DNA of 64,000 nucleotides. It comes from Ciona intestinalis (lineage: Eukaryota; Chordata; Ascidiacea; Phlebobranchia; Cionidae). Both the position numbers and the translations under genes were made by a program. Below are positions 1-11,048 of this stretch, piece by piece. Within the stretch, counting starts at the first letter, position 1. Each line of letters opens with the position of its first letter. The stretch covers positions 770,520 to 834,519 of the forward strand of contig NC_020174.2 in the NCBI RefSeq assembly GCF_000224145.3, given 5' to 3'. The notes under the pieces are model-generated. The model searched no databases and had not been told where the DNA came from. It saw only the letters and a program-made list of their open reading frames with translations.

Positions 1-1
1 G

Positions 2-310
2 CCGTCTAGCGAGAATGAAAACGAAGAAACTGAACCATTGGATCAAGAATGTCAAGTTGAAACGATACCTTTGACCAAAACATGCAGCATCTTAACCTTT
101 GAATGCATTGGGTTTGGTGTAATGGTTGCTACGGTAACAATAGTTTGCTTACTGGGTGTCATTTGGTTATGGCAATGTAAGCGGAGGAAAAAATATGAGA
201 AACCGGAACCCATATACGATTTACCTTCTGACGAATATCAGTTGGGGTCTAGGGTTATACGGGAACCTGGGTATTGTACAATATACACGGAAAATAACAA
301 TCGTATATAG
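2..310 (+). CDS. LRR-type transmembrane receptor, C-terminal end only (partial)
   Basis: The reading frame is open from the window edge to a TAG at 308-310, so only about 102 C-terminal residues are visible. They comprise an acidic Ser/Glu-rich juxtamembrane stretch, a hydrophobic segment of about 24 residues (from FECIGFGVMVATV to LLGVIWLW), a basic stop-transfer (CKRRKK) and a 35-residue cytoplasmic tail with several tyrosines (YDLP, EYQL, YCTIYTE). The tail layout and the shared GYCT block match the next gene on the same strand (3874-7735), which is a complete LRR receptor. I therefore infer a tandem paralogue whose ectodomain lies upstream. The tail has no TIR, kinase or death domain. The first in-frame Met of this piece is internal and should not be taken as a start. 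Confidence 0.6.
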   Translation, partial: PSSENENEETEPLDQECQVETIPLTKTCSILTFECIGFGVMVATVTIVCLLGVIWLWQCKRRKKYEKPEPIYDLPSDEYQLGSRVIREPGYCTIYTENNNRI

Positions 311-683
311 TCGTGGAACGATCGCTATTGTACCACTTCTGTATATCAGCACTTATGTTTTGACAAACATAATGATACACGCGTACAAGGTGATTAGGAA
401 CACAGACAAATGTAACGTAATACCTATGTACGTACGTATGTTTTGACATGGGCACATATCCCTTTCATGACGGTACAGCTCCAAGAGCAAACCGATGTTG
501 AAACTGTTTCTAGAGTACTGTGATGTTTAATATGCTTTAATACCACTGACAGAATAACCTTATTATACGAATAGAGTTCACTCTTCATATTAATAATCTA
601 TGCAAATGTAAAACATGCACTTTTGTCTCATACGACTTTTAAAGCATTTTTAAGAAAATGTCTTTCTATACAATTTGTTTCTA

Positions 684-880
684 TATAGTGGGGTGGGGAA
701 AGATGGGACACCTTTTAATTCTATTTACTAGTCCCCGTTGGTAGTAAACAAAGAACTTTCAAAATATTATAAAACCGTATCATCTCGACTCCCATGAACC
801 GTTGTTAATTGTTTAAAACACAATCAGAATATTTAAATATTATTAGCTAAAAGTGTCCCATCTTCCCCCACAGTACTATA
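684..880. mobile_element. Palindromic TA-MITE, near full-length copy
   Basis: The copy is about 197 bp. It begins TATAGTGGGGTGGGGAAAG and ends with the inverted form (TCTTCCCCCACAGTACTATA). Internal landmarks are a TAGTAAACAAAGAA block, a GTTGTTAATTGTTTAAAACA block and a GTGTCCCATCTTCCCCC right arm. The same landmarks recur many times in this window in both orientations. Ciona is known to carry short MITEs, but I cannot assign this one to a named family. Confidence 0.75.
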
Positions 881-1094
881 CTTCTTTACAATGGCGTTAA
901 TGTTAAGCAAGTTATATTTATACAGAACAAAGACGTGTAAACATGCAGGTTTACATGCCGTTTCTGAAACTTAACGACGCAGATTCTACGTGAATTTTCT
1001 TTTTACACTAACGGCGTATAAAACATAAAAACACAAGGTTTTTGTGATATATTTTTTTCAATTTAGCTTTGCATTATATTTGTGATGCCGTTTT

Positions 1095-1100
1095 AATAAA
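1095..1100 (+). terminator. Candidate poly(A) signal of the first LRR gene
   Basis: AATAAA lies about 790 bp after the stop of the truncated LRR gene, in AT-rich DNA. It is the first canonical hexamer I noticed downstream on this strand. Confidence 0.35.
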
Positions 1101-1451
1101 TTGCTTTGTTCACAAAGTGCAGTAATTTTGTTAGGTTGTTTGATCATGTATAAAACATATAAGAGATATTTCCAAGCTGGGATATACATACTATTAATGC
1201 CTCACTCACCCAAATAGAATAATATAGTAGACTTTACCACTTATTGAACCTACAGATTACTACATAGCACGCAAGGGGACCTGGGATGTGAGCCAGACTT
1301 AGTCCATCGCCCCATATTCTAATAGCGCACTATCAGCCTTATTTATATAAAGTTACAAAAGTAAAAAAATGGAAAACAGAAGAAAAATATGAAGCCTAAG
1401 AATTTTTATCGTCGCTACTGAAGTTTACCACTCCATTCTCGCTTAAGCTAT

Positions 1452-1652
1452 ATATATGGAAGGGTGGGGGAAGATGGGACACCTTTAGCACATATTATCT
1501 TAATATCCTGATCGTGTTTTAAACAATTAACAACGCGGTCTATGGAAGTCGTAAGCATACAGTTTTATATTTTTTGAATGTTCTTTGTTTACTAACAAAT
1601 GGGACGAGCAAATAGAATGAAAATGTGTCCCAACTTCCCCCATCCCACTATA
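1452..1652. mobile_element. Palindromic TA-MITE, opposite orientation
   Basis: Same family as 684-880 but inverted. The GATCGTGTTTTAAACAATTAACAAC block comes first and the CTTTGTTTACTA block second. The copy ends CTTCCCCCATCCCACTATA. Confidence 0.7.
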
Positions 1653-2560
1653 GAATATGTATGTTTTTTTGTATAAACACCGTCTGGATGTTGCCCCGTG
1701 GCGAAGTCCCTATATAGAACTGTAGGGTAAGATGGACACCATTGGCACATAAAATATCCCATATTTTCTAATCGTATTTTTACCAACTAACAACGCACTT
1801 TAAGAGTGGTGGAATACGGGTATAATATTCTGCGAATATTCTTTGTTTACTACCAAATGGGATGATAACAAAAAATAAAAAGAAGAACCTATTTATTCCA
1901 ACCTTCCAATCTACACAGAAGGTCTGGTCTTGTTGGCAATTGTCAATATACGTCTCGTGACTTTACAGCTTTAGTGATAAGTGTAATGGTAATCTTAAAT
2001 AAGAGGCATGGGTTATTTCTAAAAGTCATTGCACCAGATAACGTTTTCTGTCTGTGTATGTTACGTCATAGCACAGTTTGTGAAGGGGAAATGAAGCCTG
2101 CTTAGAACCTGGTAATCCTGACCTGATCCTGATCTGAAACTCTAAACAACGTGATCTTTGCGCGACAAATAAGAAGGCACTGTGTACACAACACTGTGAT
2201 GGTATATGCAAATTAAGCGTCCAAGCATTTTAAAACTGACCGCCAAAATGACCGCACTACATAGTTTATACCAAGATCACCCACCCGTATTTGCATAATT
2301 AGTCAAGCATGACGAGTAAACAAACCCTCAGTCGGCTTTCTATGAATTTAGATTTCTATGATTTAACTCCTATTTTATATGCATATTTATATAAAGATTT
2401 TTGTGCCCGGATTTTATATTTCACCTTTAAAATAAGGTCGATGTGATACATTTGTCATAATTACAATACAATCACTGACTAAAAATTCACATTTCCTTAA
2501 AATGTCGAAATGTCACCAGGGGGAACCAAATAACGTTCTGGGTTTAAAAAATTTTACATA

Positions 2561-2822
2561 TAGTAGAGTGGGGGAGATAGGAACTCATTTTCTCGTCCCT
2601 TTAGTGGAAAACAAATAACATCAACGAACCGTTATCAACGAACCGAAAACAAATAACATCAACGAAATAACATCAACGAACGTAGTGGAAAACAAATAAC
2701 ATCAACGAAATAACATGAACGAAAACAAATAACATCAAAGGCCGTTGTTAATTATTTAAAAAATGATCAGGATAATTGGATATTATGTGCTAAAAGTGTT
2801 CCATCTTCCCCACCTTACCATA
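2561..2822. mobile_element. Palindromic TA-MITE disrupted by an internal minisatellite
   Basis: MITE ends are recognisable on both sides (TATAGTAGAGTGGGGGAGA on the left, CCATCTTCCCCACCTTACCATA on the right). The centre, about 2605-2745, has expanded into repeats of an AACAAATAACATCAACGAA-like unit. Confidence 0.6.
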
Positions 2823-3291
2823 TAACAAAAAACGCAACGTTTGCATCCCTGTTGCATCATGTTTAACACATGAATGGATGAGTGAATTTCACTTAAGCAT
2901 GAAAACAAAGGGAAAAACATGTATGGCTTAAACCCGGCCTTGATGATTTATAAGAAGCAGATTCGCATCTAAACACGAGAATCAACAAATTTACACAACG
3001 TGGTTTAAAATATTAATCTAAAATCTACATTTTATAGCATTATGTGGGAAGATGGATACCGCAAATAACTTCGTATAAATCCTAATTGGGTATTTAGAGT
3101 CGCGCGGTTACGTACGGTTATAAAATTCTGTAAATATTCTTTGTTTCCAGTAAAAAGAGAATGAAAGCGTGGACCATCTTACCCCAACCTACTATATTAC
3201 TTTACTTTTTATGCATTCTCGAAGGTGAAGAAATTCGAGGCCAATGTGTGGCTTGGTTAGTAGAAGAGGCATGATAAAGGAGCAATAAGCA

Positions 3292-3488
3292 TATAGTAAG
3301 GCGGGGGAAGATGGGACATATGTTTATTCTCTTTTTTTGTCTTATTTAGTAGAAATCAAAGAAAATTCAACAAATTATAAAACTATGTTTTCACGACTTC
3401 CATAAACCGTTGTTAATGGTTTAAAACACGATCAGAATATTTAAATATTATGTGATAAAAGTGTCCCATCTTCCCCAACCTAACTATA
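3292..3488. mobile_element. Palindromic TA-MITE copy
   Basis: Both arms (TATAGTAAGGCGGGGGAAGA and CCCATCTTCCCCAACCTAACTATA) and both internal blocks are present. The copy lies about 390 bp upstream of the LRR gene start. Confidence 0.7.
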
Positions 3489-3873
3489 TATGATTTGGTA
3501 TGTATTTTACAATTTAGTTCTCGGGATATATAAACACACACTTAACCCGCCCCGTATTAGATGAAAAAAACACAACACTCGCAAAGTTAATATCCGATAT
3601 GAAAGCATCCAGCCACAACAATATGAACTAAGCCGTTGAAAAATTAATAAAGAATCACGTAAACATGTGCCATGCGAGACTCAAGTTTCAGGTGACTGAA
3701 AGCGGATTAGAGAAAGGGTGGGACTCATGTCTTCCATCCAAGCGTATATTAGCGAAGCGCGTATCTGTTGTGAACATTCCGAATGTTGTGAACCGTTTTA
3801 CGAAGACTGAAAAAAACAAAACTGTCTTACGAAAACTGAAAAACTCAAAACAAGCATTTTAATGTAATCCACA

Positions 3874-6800
3874 ATGCTAGTCGTTGCGCTTTTGTGCCAA
3901 CTGCAATCGCGCATGTTTTGCAACCGATTTCGCTTCATTGTCATTATCAGCTTTGTACATTGGTCAGCAGATACATTTAAAGTTGGAGATGCAGAGCGAA
4001 CTTGTCAAAAACTATCAGTCAGTGAGGCGAATGATAGAATAGAGGAAACAGTTGATCACTGTAATAAGTTCTTCAAGAGTTATATAACTTCTATTCCCTA
4101 CGTTGGGTGCCCTAGGTCTTCGAACACATTGGGGGCATTCGATTGTTGCGTTAAAAGAATAAATGCAGGTAAGTTTATCAACACTACACATAGTGTTTTA
4201 TTCTATATCAGTGAGATACTACGGCGTTATTGTAGGCTGGAAGACCTTGAATGTAAGGCTGATATGACCCAATGCCGAACAATACCCTGTATAATACAAT
4301 GGCTTATTATGCCAATACGTCCCATTGTATATAGGTTACCAAACACGAATATATATAGTATAGGGTATATTTCAATGTCTTGAAACTTTGATGTAAACAA
4401 ATGCTATTCGGAATACAACAAGGATTATGCAACTCTTGTGGTCAATTTTATCTTTTGGATAATATATTTGCTAGTAGATGTCTAATAGAAATGCATAGGT
4501 TTGCTTTATTGCGAATATTTTGCAGAAGAATTGAAAGAATACACTGAAATCGAAAGGTTTAACGTCGAATACAATTACATCACTCGCATCGAAAGCCGAA
4601 TCTTTTACTTCAATACAAAATTGAGAACCATTCTGTTAAACCACAACAATATACATACAGTAGACGATGGCGCTTTCGAAGGTAGGGAAGCAGAAGTATT
4701 AGTAAAGTTTCGTGTTTATATATGCCAAGTTTCGAAAGATATTGTGCGACACTATGGCACACAGAAGTAATTAATGTTATTGGTTCCTCTATAATATGTA
4801 CCCAATGTACCCAACGCGAATATACTTGAAATAGAAGGGCTATAAGTGACTTATTCATCCTCGCGTGGAAACGACAGTCGTTATACAAGATGTAACGTTT
4901 TTAACACCTCGTGCCCGGTAACGAGTTACTACGCATGTAACTTAGCGATTGTTTTTTATTCCTGTATTGTTGACAACTCGCACATCGAGAATTCCCTGGT
5001 TCAGAGGTGTTCGCATCTGGGTTACTGCATTTTTAGCTTGTTATCATGGGAATACTTATAAACGAATTGCTTAATACCTTTACAATACTTTACTTCACTA
5101 AATCAAACCTTGCTATTTGTATTAACAGGTTTGAGCAACCTTACGCTGTTAGACTTGGCTGGAAATAACATTACCTGGCTACCAGACGGCATATTTAAAC
5201 CTACAGTAAACCTGGACACACTAAACTTAAGTGATAACCAACTCGTAAGGATCGACGTCACTTACATGACCACACTCTCGGTGCTTAACCTAGCGGGGAA
5301 TAACCTGGCAGAGTGGACGGCAGATCATGAAAACATGCTGAGTTTGAGACTACGAGGAAATAAACTCACACGATGGAAAAGATTAAACATGCCAAACATA
5401 CAGTGAGTACATTGGTATAGTAGTAGGTTGGGGTAAGATGACTCATGTTTTCATTCTCTTTTACTGTTTATTCGGTGGTAAACAAAGAATATTTATAGAA
5501 TTATATAACCGTATCTTCACGAGTCTAAGCGAGCGTTGGTATACTTAATAAAAATACGATCATGAAATATGGGTTATTATATTGGTAGGTGAGATGGTAT
5601 TTATATTGGCAGAGTGAATAAAACCTACATATGTTTTCCGATGATACAAGAAACTACGTCAATGTTGTAATTTGTAAGTCGAAAGGGTAATTGTAAAAAG
5701 CATCTATATATTGCACAGAAAGTAGTTAATAACTTTCGAAACGTGCATGTTTTGGTTATAGGCCTACTCTGGACCAAAACATGTGCCGTAATTCCCCACT
5801 TTTTATATATTAGTTTACCTATCGTTTTATGAGCCAACCCTGGCGCCACGCATATGTAAATGTTCACTAGTGCAAATATACCTCTGCAAATATTATGTAT
5901 CTGCAGAAAGCTGGACCTTAGTAACAATGAAATTACAACAGTGGACTACGATGCATTCATCCAATGCAGGCAACTAATGGATCTAAACTTAAGCAGGAAC
6001 TATCTCACCACGATGGACAAAAACATCGTATTTGAATTATGGTAAGTATGTTTATATGCAGGGCTGGAGTCCATTATGAACGTCAGGGTCAATACTTATC
6101 TTAAGCTTGCCGAAATAAAGGGTCGGTAGTTTTTGCGAGGCACATTAAAACCATTAGATTTAGTTGCTTTGTTGAGCTAATATTTTTAGTTTTTTTATGC
6201 AAATAAATTTAGTCTGTACTGGATTTAATTGCCTTTACTCGGAAATCCCGCCCTTTGGATGCGCGTTCAAAATATTTACTTTGAGACTTGTTGCGTGTAT
6301 AGTGTGCTTAAAACACACATTTTCTGTGTCAAGTTTGTTGACGGATAGTCCTATACGATAGCTAGGTTGCCAATAATTAATGAAATGCAGAGCAACATGG
6401 TATCAAATTAACGTGGGGTTTGCACCAGCTGCACACAAAGCAAAGCAGTTACACAGTATAACGAATTATATTAATTTTGATCAAGGTCAAGTCATAAACG
6501 TGTAACAGCCTAGAAACATATACACAATGTCGTAGCTAACTGATTTTATTACGTTGTTTGACACGCGAGCTAAACTCGTCACCCATTGGTCGCATTTTTA
6601 TTTGCCTATCAACGCCCACAAACATATATAAAAGCCTAGAGTCAATATAGTAAGGTGGGGTAAGATGGTAAATGTTTTCATTCTCCCTTCTATTCACATT
6701 TGGTAGTAAACAAATTAGATTTACAGAAATAAATAATTATTTTCTAACGACTTTTAAATAACGTTATTAATTAAACAAAACACTTTTCGGAAATATGGGA

Positions 6801-7735
6801 TTTGGGTGCCAACACTACCCCATCTTACCCCCAGGTTACCTTGCAATTATGTTGTACCTCTATAATTACGGTAACACATGTTTGCACAATTTCACAGCCA
6901 ATTAGTGTCGTTTGACATTCGAATGAATAAGTTAACAAAGCCACACCCCGAATGGTTCGAGAACGTGGTCAACAATGGAGAGTTAGCAGGCTCTGTTACG
7001 TCATTAGCGCTTACAACGGGCAACGACTGGCAATGCAACCAAGAATTGAAACATTTTCAAGTAATAATTATCTCTAAATACATCATTTATGCTCAAAATT
7101 GCACTAACAAATTAGGCTTTTTAAAATAAGCAGCAAAAATAATACATTATTTTCCCAAAACTGATACTCCTCTACCATATGTATATTTTTTTCATTTTCT
7201 TGTACGAAGTAAACAATCCTCCAGCACCAAACCCAAGCATTAGCAGAAATACTAAATCATAACTATGTGGGTAATTAACAGACATCATATTATATTACAG
7301 TCGTTCTTGGAGTACCTACAGACAGAACCACTCATCAAAATACAAAGATGGCACACAAAGTTTCGAATAGACTGTAATAGCCAACATGAAGGGAAATCAC
7401 TTATGGAAGTTGACTTGCATTGTCAATATACACTTCAAACCGCCTGCAGTAAGAACTATTCTCACCACTTCTGTGGTGGTTCCCCTATACCCTTAACTGC
7501 ACCATCCATCAACCGAAGTCTCCCCCACCCCTACATAGCTGGAGGCAGCACTGTTTTGCTTTTTTTTGCTGCAGCCGTAATATTTGTATTATACCATATT
7601 AAGCGTTCAAAAATTCCAAAACACAACGGTGAACTTGAAGATTATGTTCCAACATATGAAGAAATACAACCCCCAAATAACGGGCGAGCAGACTTAGTTA
7701 TAAGAACTGAGGGTTACTGCACAAAAACTTGGTGA
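3874..7735 (+). CDS. Leucine-rich-repeat type I transmembrane receptor, complete (485 aa)
   Basis: Six exons join in phase: 3874-4168, 4526-4681, 5129-5402, 5907-6041, 6898-7060 and 7301-7735, with GT-AG at each intron. The product has an N-terminal hydrophobic leader, a Cys-rich N-cap, about eight or nine LRRs (for example LTLLDLAGNNITWLPDG, LSVLNLAGNNL and KLDLSNNEITTV) and a C-cap starting DWQCNQELK. A membrane segment of about 20 residues (VLLFFAAAVIFVLYHI) and a tail of about 45 residues follow. The tail contains YEEI, a classical Src-family SH2 ligand if phosphorylated, and GYCTK close to the end. An internal ATG at 3913 would give a more typical signal peptide and may be the true start. 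There is no TIR domain, so this is not a Toll-like receptor. A cell-surface recognition or adhesion role is inferred from the architecture only. A SINE fragment and MITEs sit in its introns. Confidence 0.85.
4852..4970 (-). mobile_element. SINE fragment in LRR-gene intron 2
   Basis: Contains GACAGTCGTTATA..., a CACCTCGTGCCCGGTAACGAG block and GTTACTACGCATGTAACTTA. These are the 3'-body landmarks of the composite tRNA-SINE seen complete at 47158-47474. The tRNA-like head is missing. Confidence 0.55.
5415..5605. mobile_element. Degenerate palindromic MITE in LRR-gene intron 3
   Basis: Starts TATAGTAGTAGGTTGGGGTAA and contains the GGTAGTAAACAAAGAA-like block (GGTGGTAAACAAAGAA). The right arm is eroded (GGTGAGATGGTA). 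Confidence 0.55.
6646..6842. mobile_element. Palindromic TA-MITE in LRR-gene intron 4
   Basis: Begins TATAGTAAGGTGGGGTAAGA and carries the TGGTAGTAAACAAA block. The right arm reads CCCCATCTTACCCCCAGGTTA. Confidence 0.65.
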
Positions 7736-8697
7736 AATGTTAATCTTAGTGCTACCACCTTTCAATCATATTTTCAGCAACTTTATTTTCAATGCATATC
7801 TGTGCTCTATGTTTTATATGTATAATTTTCCCACTGTGATGCTGTGTATAATATGATACAGATGTAATGGACAACACTTAAGATTTTAATAATTTTTATA
7901 TAACTGCCAACTTTTTTTTATATTAATATTTTTACTTTATTTTTTTATTACAGCAAATCATTTTTAATTCTTATTGATATTTTTTTACATTATTTAAAGC
8001 ACTTAAATCTTTAACATTAAACAAGAGCTTCAGAATGAATTTTTGTTCAGCAATAAACTGTAAAAACTGTAAAATTTGGCTTTCTATGTTGTATTTCATC
8101 AAAACAACAGTGGAGATAAAATTAGAAACTTTTATCTATTTGCACAACATACAAGGCAGTTTAATATAATAGATTTCATTATAAGCATGAGGCAAATATC
8201 ATTAATTCTACTTCCCAACTTACGCCACGTACCAACAATAATGGTACTAGATGCTTGGATACATTTATTCCACACAAGGGACTTTCACATGGCGTGATAC
8301 GGACAAAGTTTAAAAATACCACTAACTAAACAAAGTCGAAATATGCACATTAAAAGTTCATTATATGTTCCATGTAAACATGTTTTGTTTTAATTACTGT
8401 TAATTACATATACTGAAACACAAACAGAAATTGGAGATTATGACATTAGTGGTTAATTATAGAAATATTTCCATAGCAATTCAAGCACCACTTCAGCACA
8501 AAAGAAATCATTCGTGTAAGCTATAAAAACAAACACTAACTAGTAACTATTGCTGTGAAATACTAATTACTGAACTTAAGCCTAAAGTTCTAAATTAGGG
8601 GATTAGTACACTATGATTACATAACAAAGTATATGAAAGGTTTACTGCATAATTAGTGAGTTAGTTAAATCAAATAGTTTTAATTACACAACTACTC
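7736..8697. other. Convergent intergenic region
   Basis: AT-rich 3' flank shared by the LRR gene (plus) and the DUF1349 gene (minus). Apart from poly(A) signals I see no structure. A 73-codon open frame at 8076-8297 has no recognisable features and probably falls in UTR or spacer. Confidence 0.6.
8052..8057 (+). terminator. Candidate poly(A) signal of the LRR receptor gene
   Basis: AATAAA lies 317 bp after the TGA at 7733-7735, just before the DUF1349 gene's own downstream flank. Confidence 0.5.
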
Positions 8698-10696
8698 TCA
8701 TTCAGCATTATGATGATAGCCCTTATTCTCTTCCAAACTGAAATAACGGAATGTAACAGCGAGATCTTTACTGGTTTGTGAACCATCATTTTTGGATGGT
8801 CGGCACGCCATTATACCGACCAACACCTTGCCATTAGTAGGCATGTGAGAGATACGAACAAATTTGTAGTCGATGCCGTCCTGGCTAACTTCAACCACAT
8901 AACTGGTTCCTTGCCTAAAATAACACCGTTTAAAGCTAATGTACAAACTCTGATTTGAAACTGCAATATTTAACTACATCTAGACATGCATGAAAGCCAA
9001 ATTAATTTAAACACATGGCAGACAGAAATAGAAAATTACGAGTTCCATTACACAATTGCTATAATTAGGTTACAGAATAATAAACAGTCTTTACTGAATC
9101 AACTGTTGTTATGAAATGAACTGGAGAATATAAACAGATATTAATGCATGCTGAAGATACAACTTCACAAACCTATACACACGAAGATAGATATCTTTTC
9201 CTACTGGCCAAGACTCGGTGGATTTTGACCAATCAGAGAACTCATCCCTAGTAGTAACAACACTTTGCCAAGCTTTGCCATCTACATATTCAACACCAGC
9301 TTTCAACCAAGTCTTTTCATCTTGGCCAATAAAGATACCAGCTTGGTCAAATTTCATCTGCACAACATATTTTGGAATCTAGTCCATGTGTCTGACCAAT
9401 TACTAAACAACTGACAATATACAAATACAATATACCTACTTATGGTACAACATATCTTTGTCGGTTCACACAACATCAAGTTATATTACAGCATGGTACA
9501 GAACATATCTCATGTCATTACCTACAGATAAAGAGTAGACAACAACAACCTATTTACACCGCCATGAACGCATTCGATACACAGTTCCATAAAAGACCAT
9601 AGACATACATTCAACATTAATGTTGTGTGTCGCATAATGTGAAAGAGGTGCCTTGGTGCAGTTCATAGTTGTGTGTTATAAACAAGTGCCACAGCAAACC
9701 ACACAAACCAAAACCAACCTTTGGGTCAAATGAAAATTGTGTTTCAGCAAGGAACATTTTTTCTTCGGTTTCCAATCCAAGAACATTTCCACTATGAGCC
9801 CGAAGCACTGGATCATAATATGTGTTTTTCCAAAAGTCAGTTTCAAAACCAGGAACCACAGCCAACCTTTAACACAAAGAATTAATAAATGTAACTTACT
9901 TTATCCTTGTGTGGCCTGAGAACGGCAGTCGTTATAACACGGGTGTACTATTTTATATGCCTCGTGTCAGTTTATGAGTTACTTTGTGGGTGATTATTTT
10001 TGGGGGAAATTTCTTTATTTTTTGTTTGGCTAAAATTTTGGACAACACCTTTAGTGACCACTGGGTTGGAGTAATTGCTGTTAGGGGCTTGCTCAAGGAC
10101 ACATACTCTCCAATAGGGTTGCAGGCTGCACCGATGAGCCTTGAACACATTACCTCTGGGTTAAAGGCAGGCGCGCTAACCAATTGTGCTACGGCGCCAG
10201 AAAGAAATTTAATTTAGTCATACAAGACTTGGAATATGGTCAGTTTTTCTCTGAATAATAAAGCCAGATTACTCAGTATTTTTCAAAAAGACAGAAGAAT
10301 GAGTTGTACACACTAATTTGGCCAACCAATTAGGGTTATCCTTTTTTATTTAACTTTAATTAAGTCTTGAATATATAGTTCTGGGTATGAGGTTACAGAC
10401 CTCATTTGTCAATATTTAAATAATAATTTAATGCAAATATTAAACCTAGAAGACAGTATTCAAACAAGATGTTAATATATAGTGTGGCAAACGCGATAAG
10501 TTTATGTATTTACAGCTGTCTTGCTAGCTTGGCTGCAAAATATTACAGGAATTGTTTAACTAATTGGACTATAAAAATGTCAATATGCATACCCATTGCT
10601 ACAGAGAGTGTGTTTTTCAGGTTCCCCTGCGATATGCCATTGCAAAGTTTCAGGAACTGACTTGCACTCTTGAAAATTTGCTTGTACAAAGCTCAT
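8698..10696 (-). CDS. DUF1349 / concanavalin-like fold protein (217 aa)
   Basis: Four exons join in phase: 10593-10696, 9719-9866, 9173-9357 and 8698-8914. The first ATG (complement of 10694-10696) begins MSFVQANF. Family signatures run in order: a [15 protein letters not shown] opening, [53 protein letters not shown] and [19 protein letters not shown], with GIMACRPS near the end. These match the DUF1349 family, which is common in bacteria and fungi and adopts a lectin-like beta sandwich. The family's biochemical role is poorly known. The length (about 200-220 aa) suits a complete member. There is no signal peptide, so it is presumably cytosolic. Intron 1 carries a complete SINE. The gene is divergent from the orphan gene at 11049. 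Confidence 0.85.
9896..10198 (-). mobile_element. Composite tRNA-derived SINE, near complete
   Basis: On the minus strand it starts with a tRNA-like head (GGCGCCGTAGCACAATTGGT, then GCGCGCCTGC), followed by GTGTCCTTGAGCAAG, CCAACCCAGTGGTCACTAA and a GTTATAAC-containing body. It ends GGATAAAGTAAGTTAC. Simmen and Bird described a composite SINE in Ciona; whether this is the same family is not tested. It lies in intron 1 of the DUF1349 gene. Confidence 0.75.
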
Positions 10697-11048
10697 ATCG
10701 CATTAACCAATGAAAACACTTACGAAAATGCAATGAACCATAAATAACAAAATAGCGCAAAACCACGTGGAGACAAAAACATCGTCATGCTTGAGTTGCA
10801 AAGCAGTGTTTCCACAAATGATATTTGCGGCATCATTTTTTACCTATTTTAAATAGGAATTTATTATTTTTTTATATTTTTATTTTATTTACTATAATTT
10901 TAGCAAAAATTGAAATATATTTATTTTAAAAATTGCACCTATATATTGTTTAAAGAAAATTTGTGACGTCACGCGGGAAAGTGTTCAAATTCTTGTATGT
11001 GGAAAAATTGTTTCTGACCGTTGCTGTTTCGAAACTTTTCTGTTGATC
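10697..11048. promoter_or_regulatory. Divergent promoter between the DUF1349 gene and the orphan gene
   Basis: The two start codons are 352 bp apart, head to head. The interval holds a CACGTG E-box (10764-10769), a perfect CRE palindrome TGACGTCA (10964-10971) and, immediately after it, GCGGGAAA (10973-10980), which resembles an E2F site. A T/A-rich block at about 10850-10925 separates them. The promoter function is inferred from position and motifs. Confidence 0.5.

Larger units (their letters stand above)
311..3873. other. Intergenic spacer packed with MITE copies
   Basis: No convincing gene is seen. The stretch contains at least five copies of the palindromic MITE (about 684-880, 1452-1652, 1717-1900 degenerate, 2561-2822 disrupted, 3292-3488) and AT-rich filler. 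Short open frames here have no recognisable domains, and two of them fall inside MITEs. Confidence 0.6.

Noticed and set aside
3874..7735. Toll-like receptor
   Set aside because: The tail is only about 45 residues and has no TIR domain.
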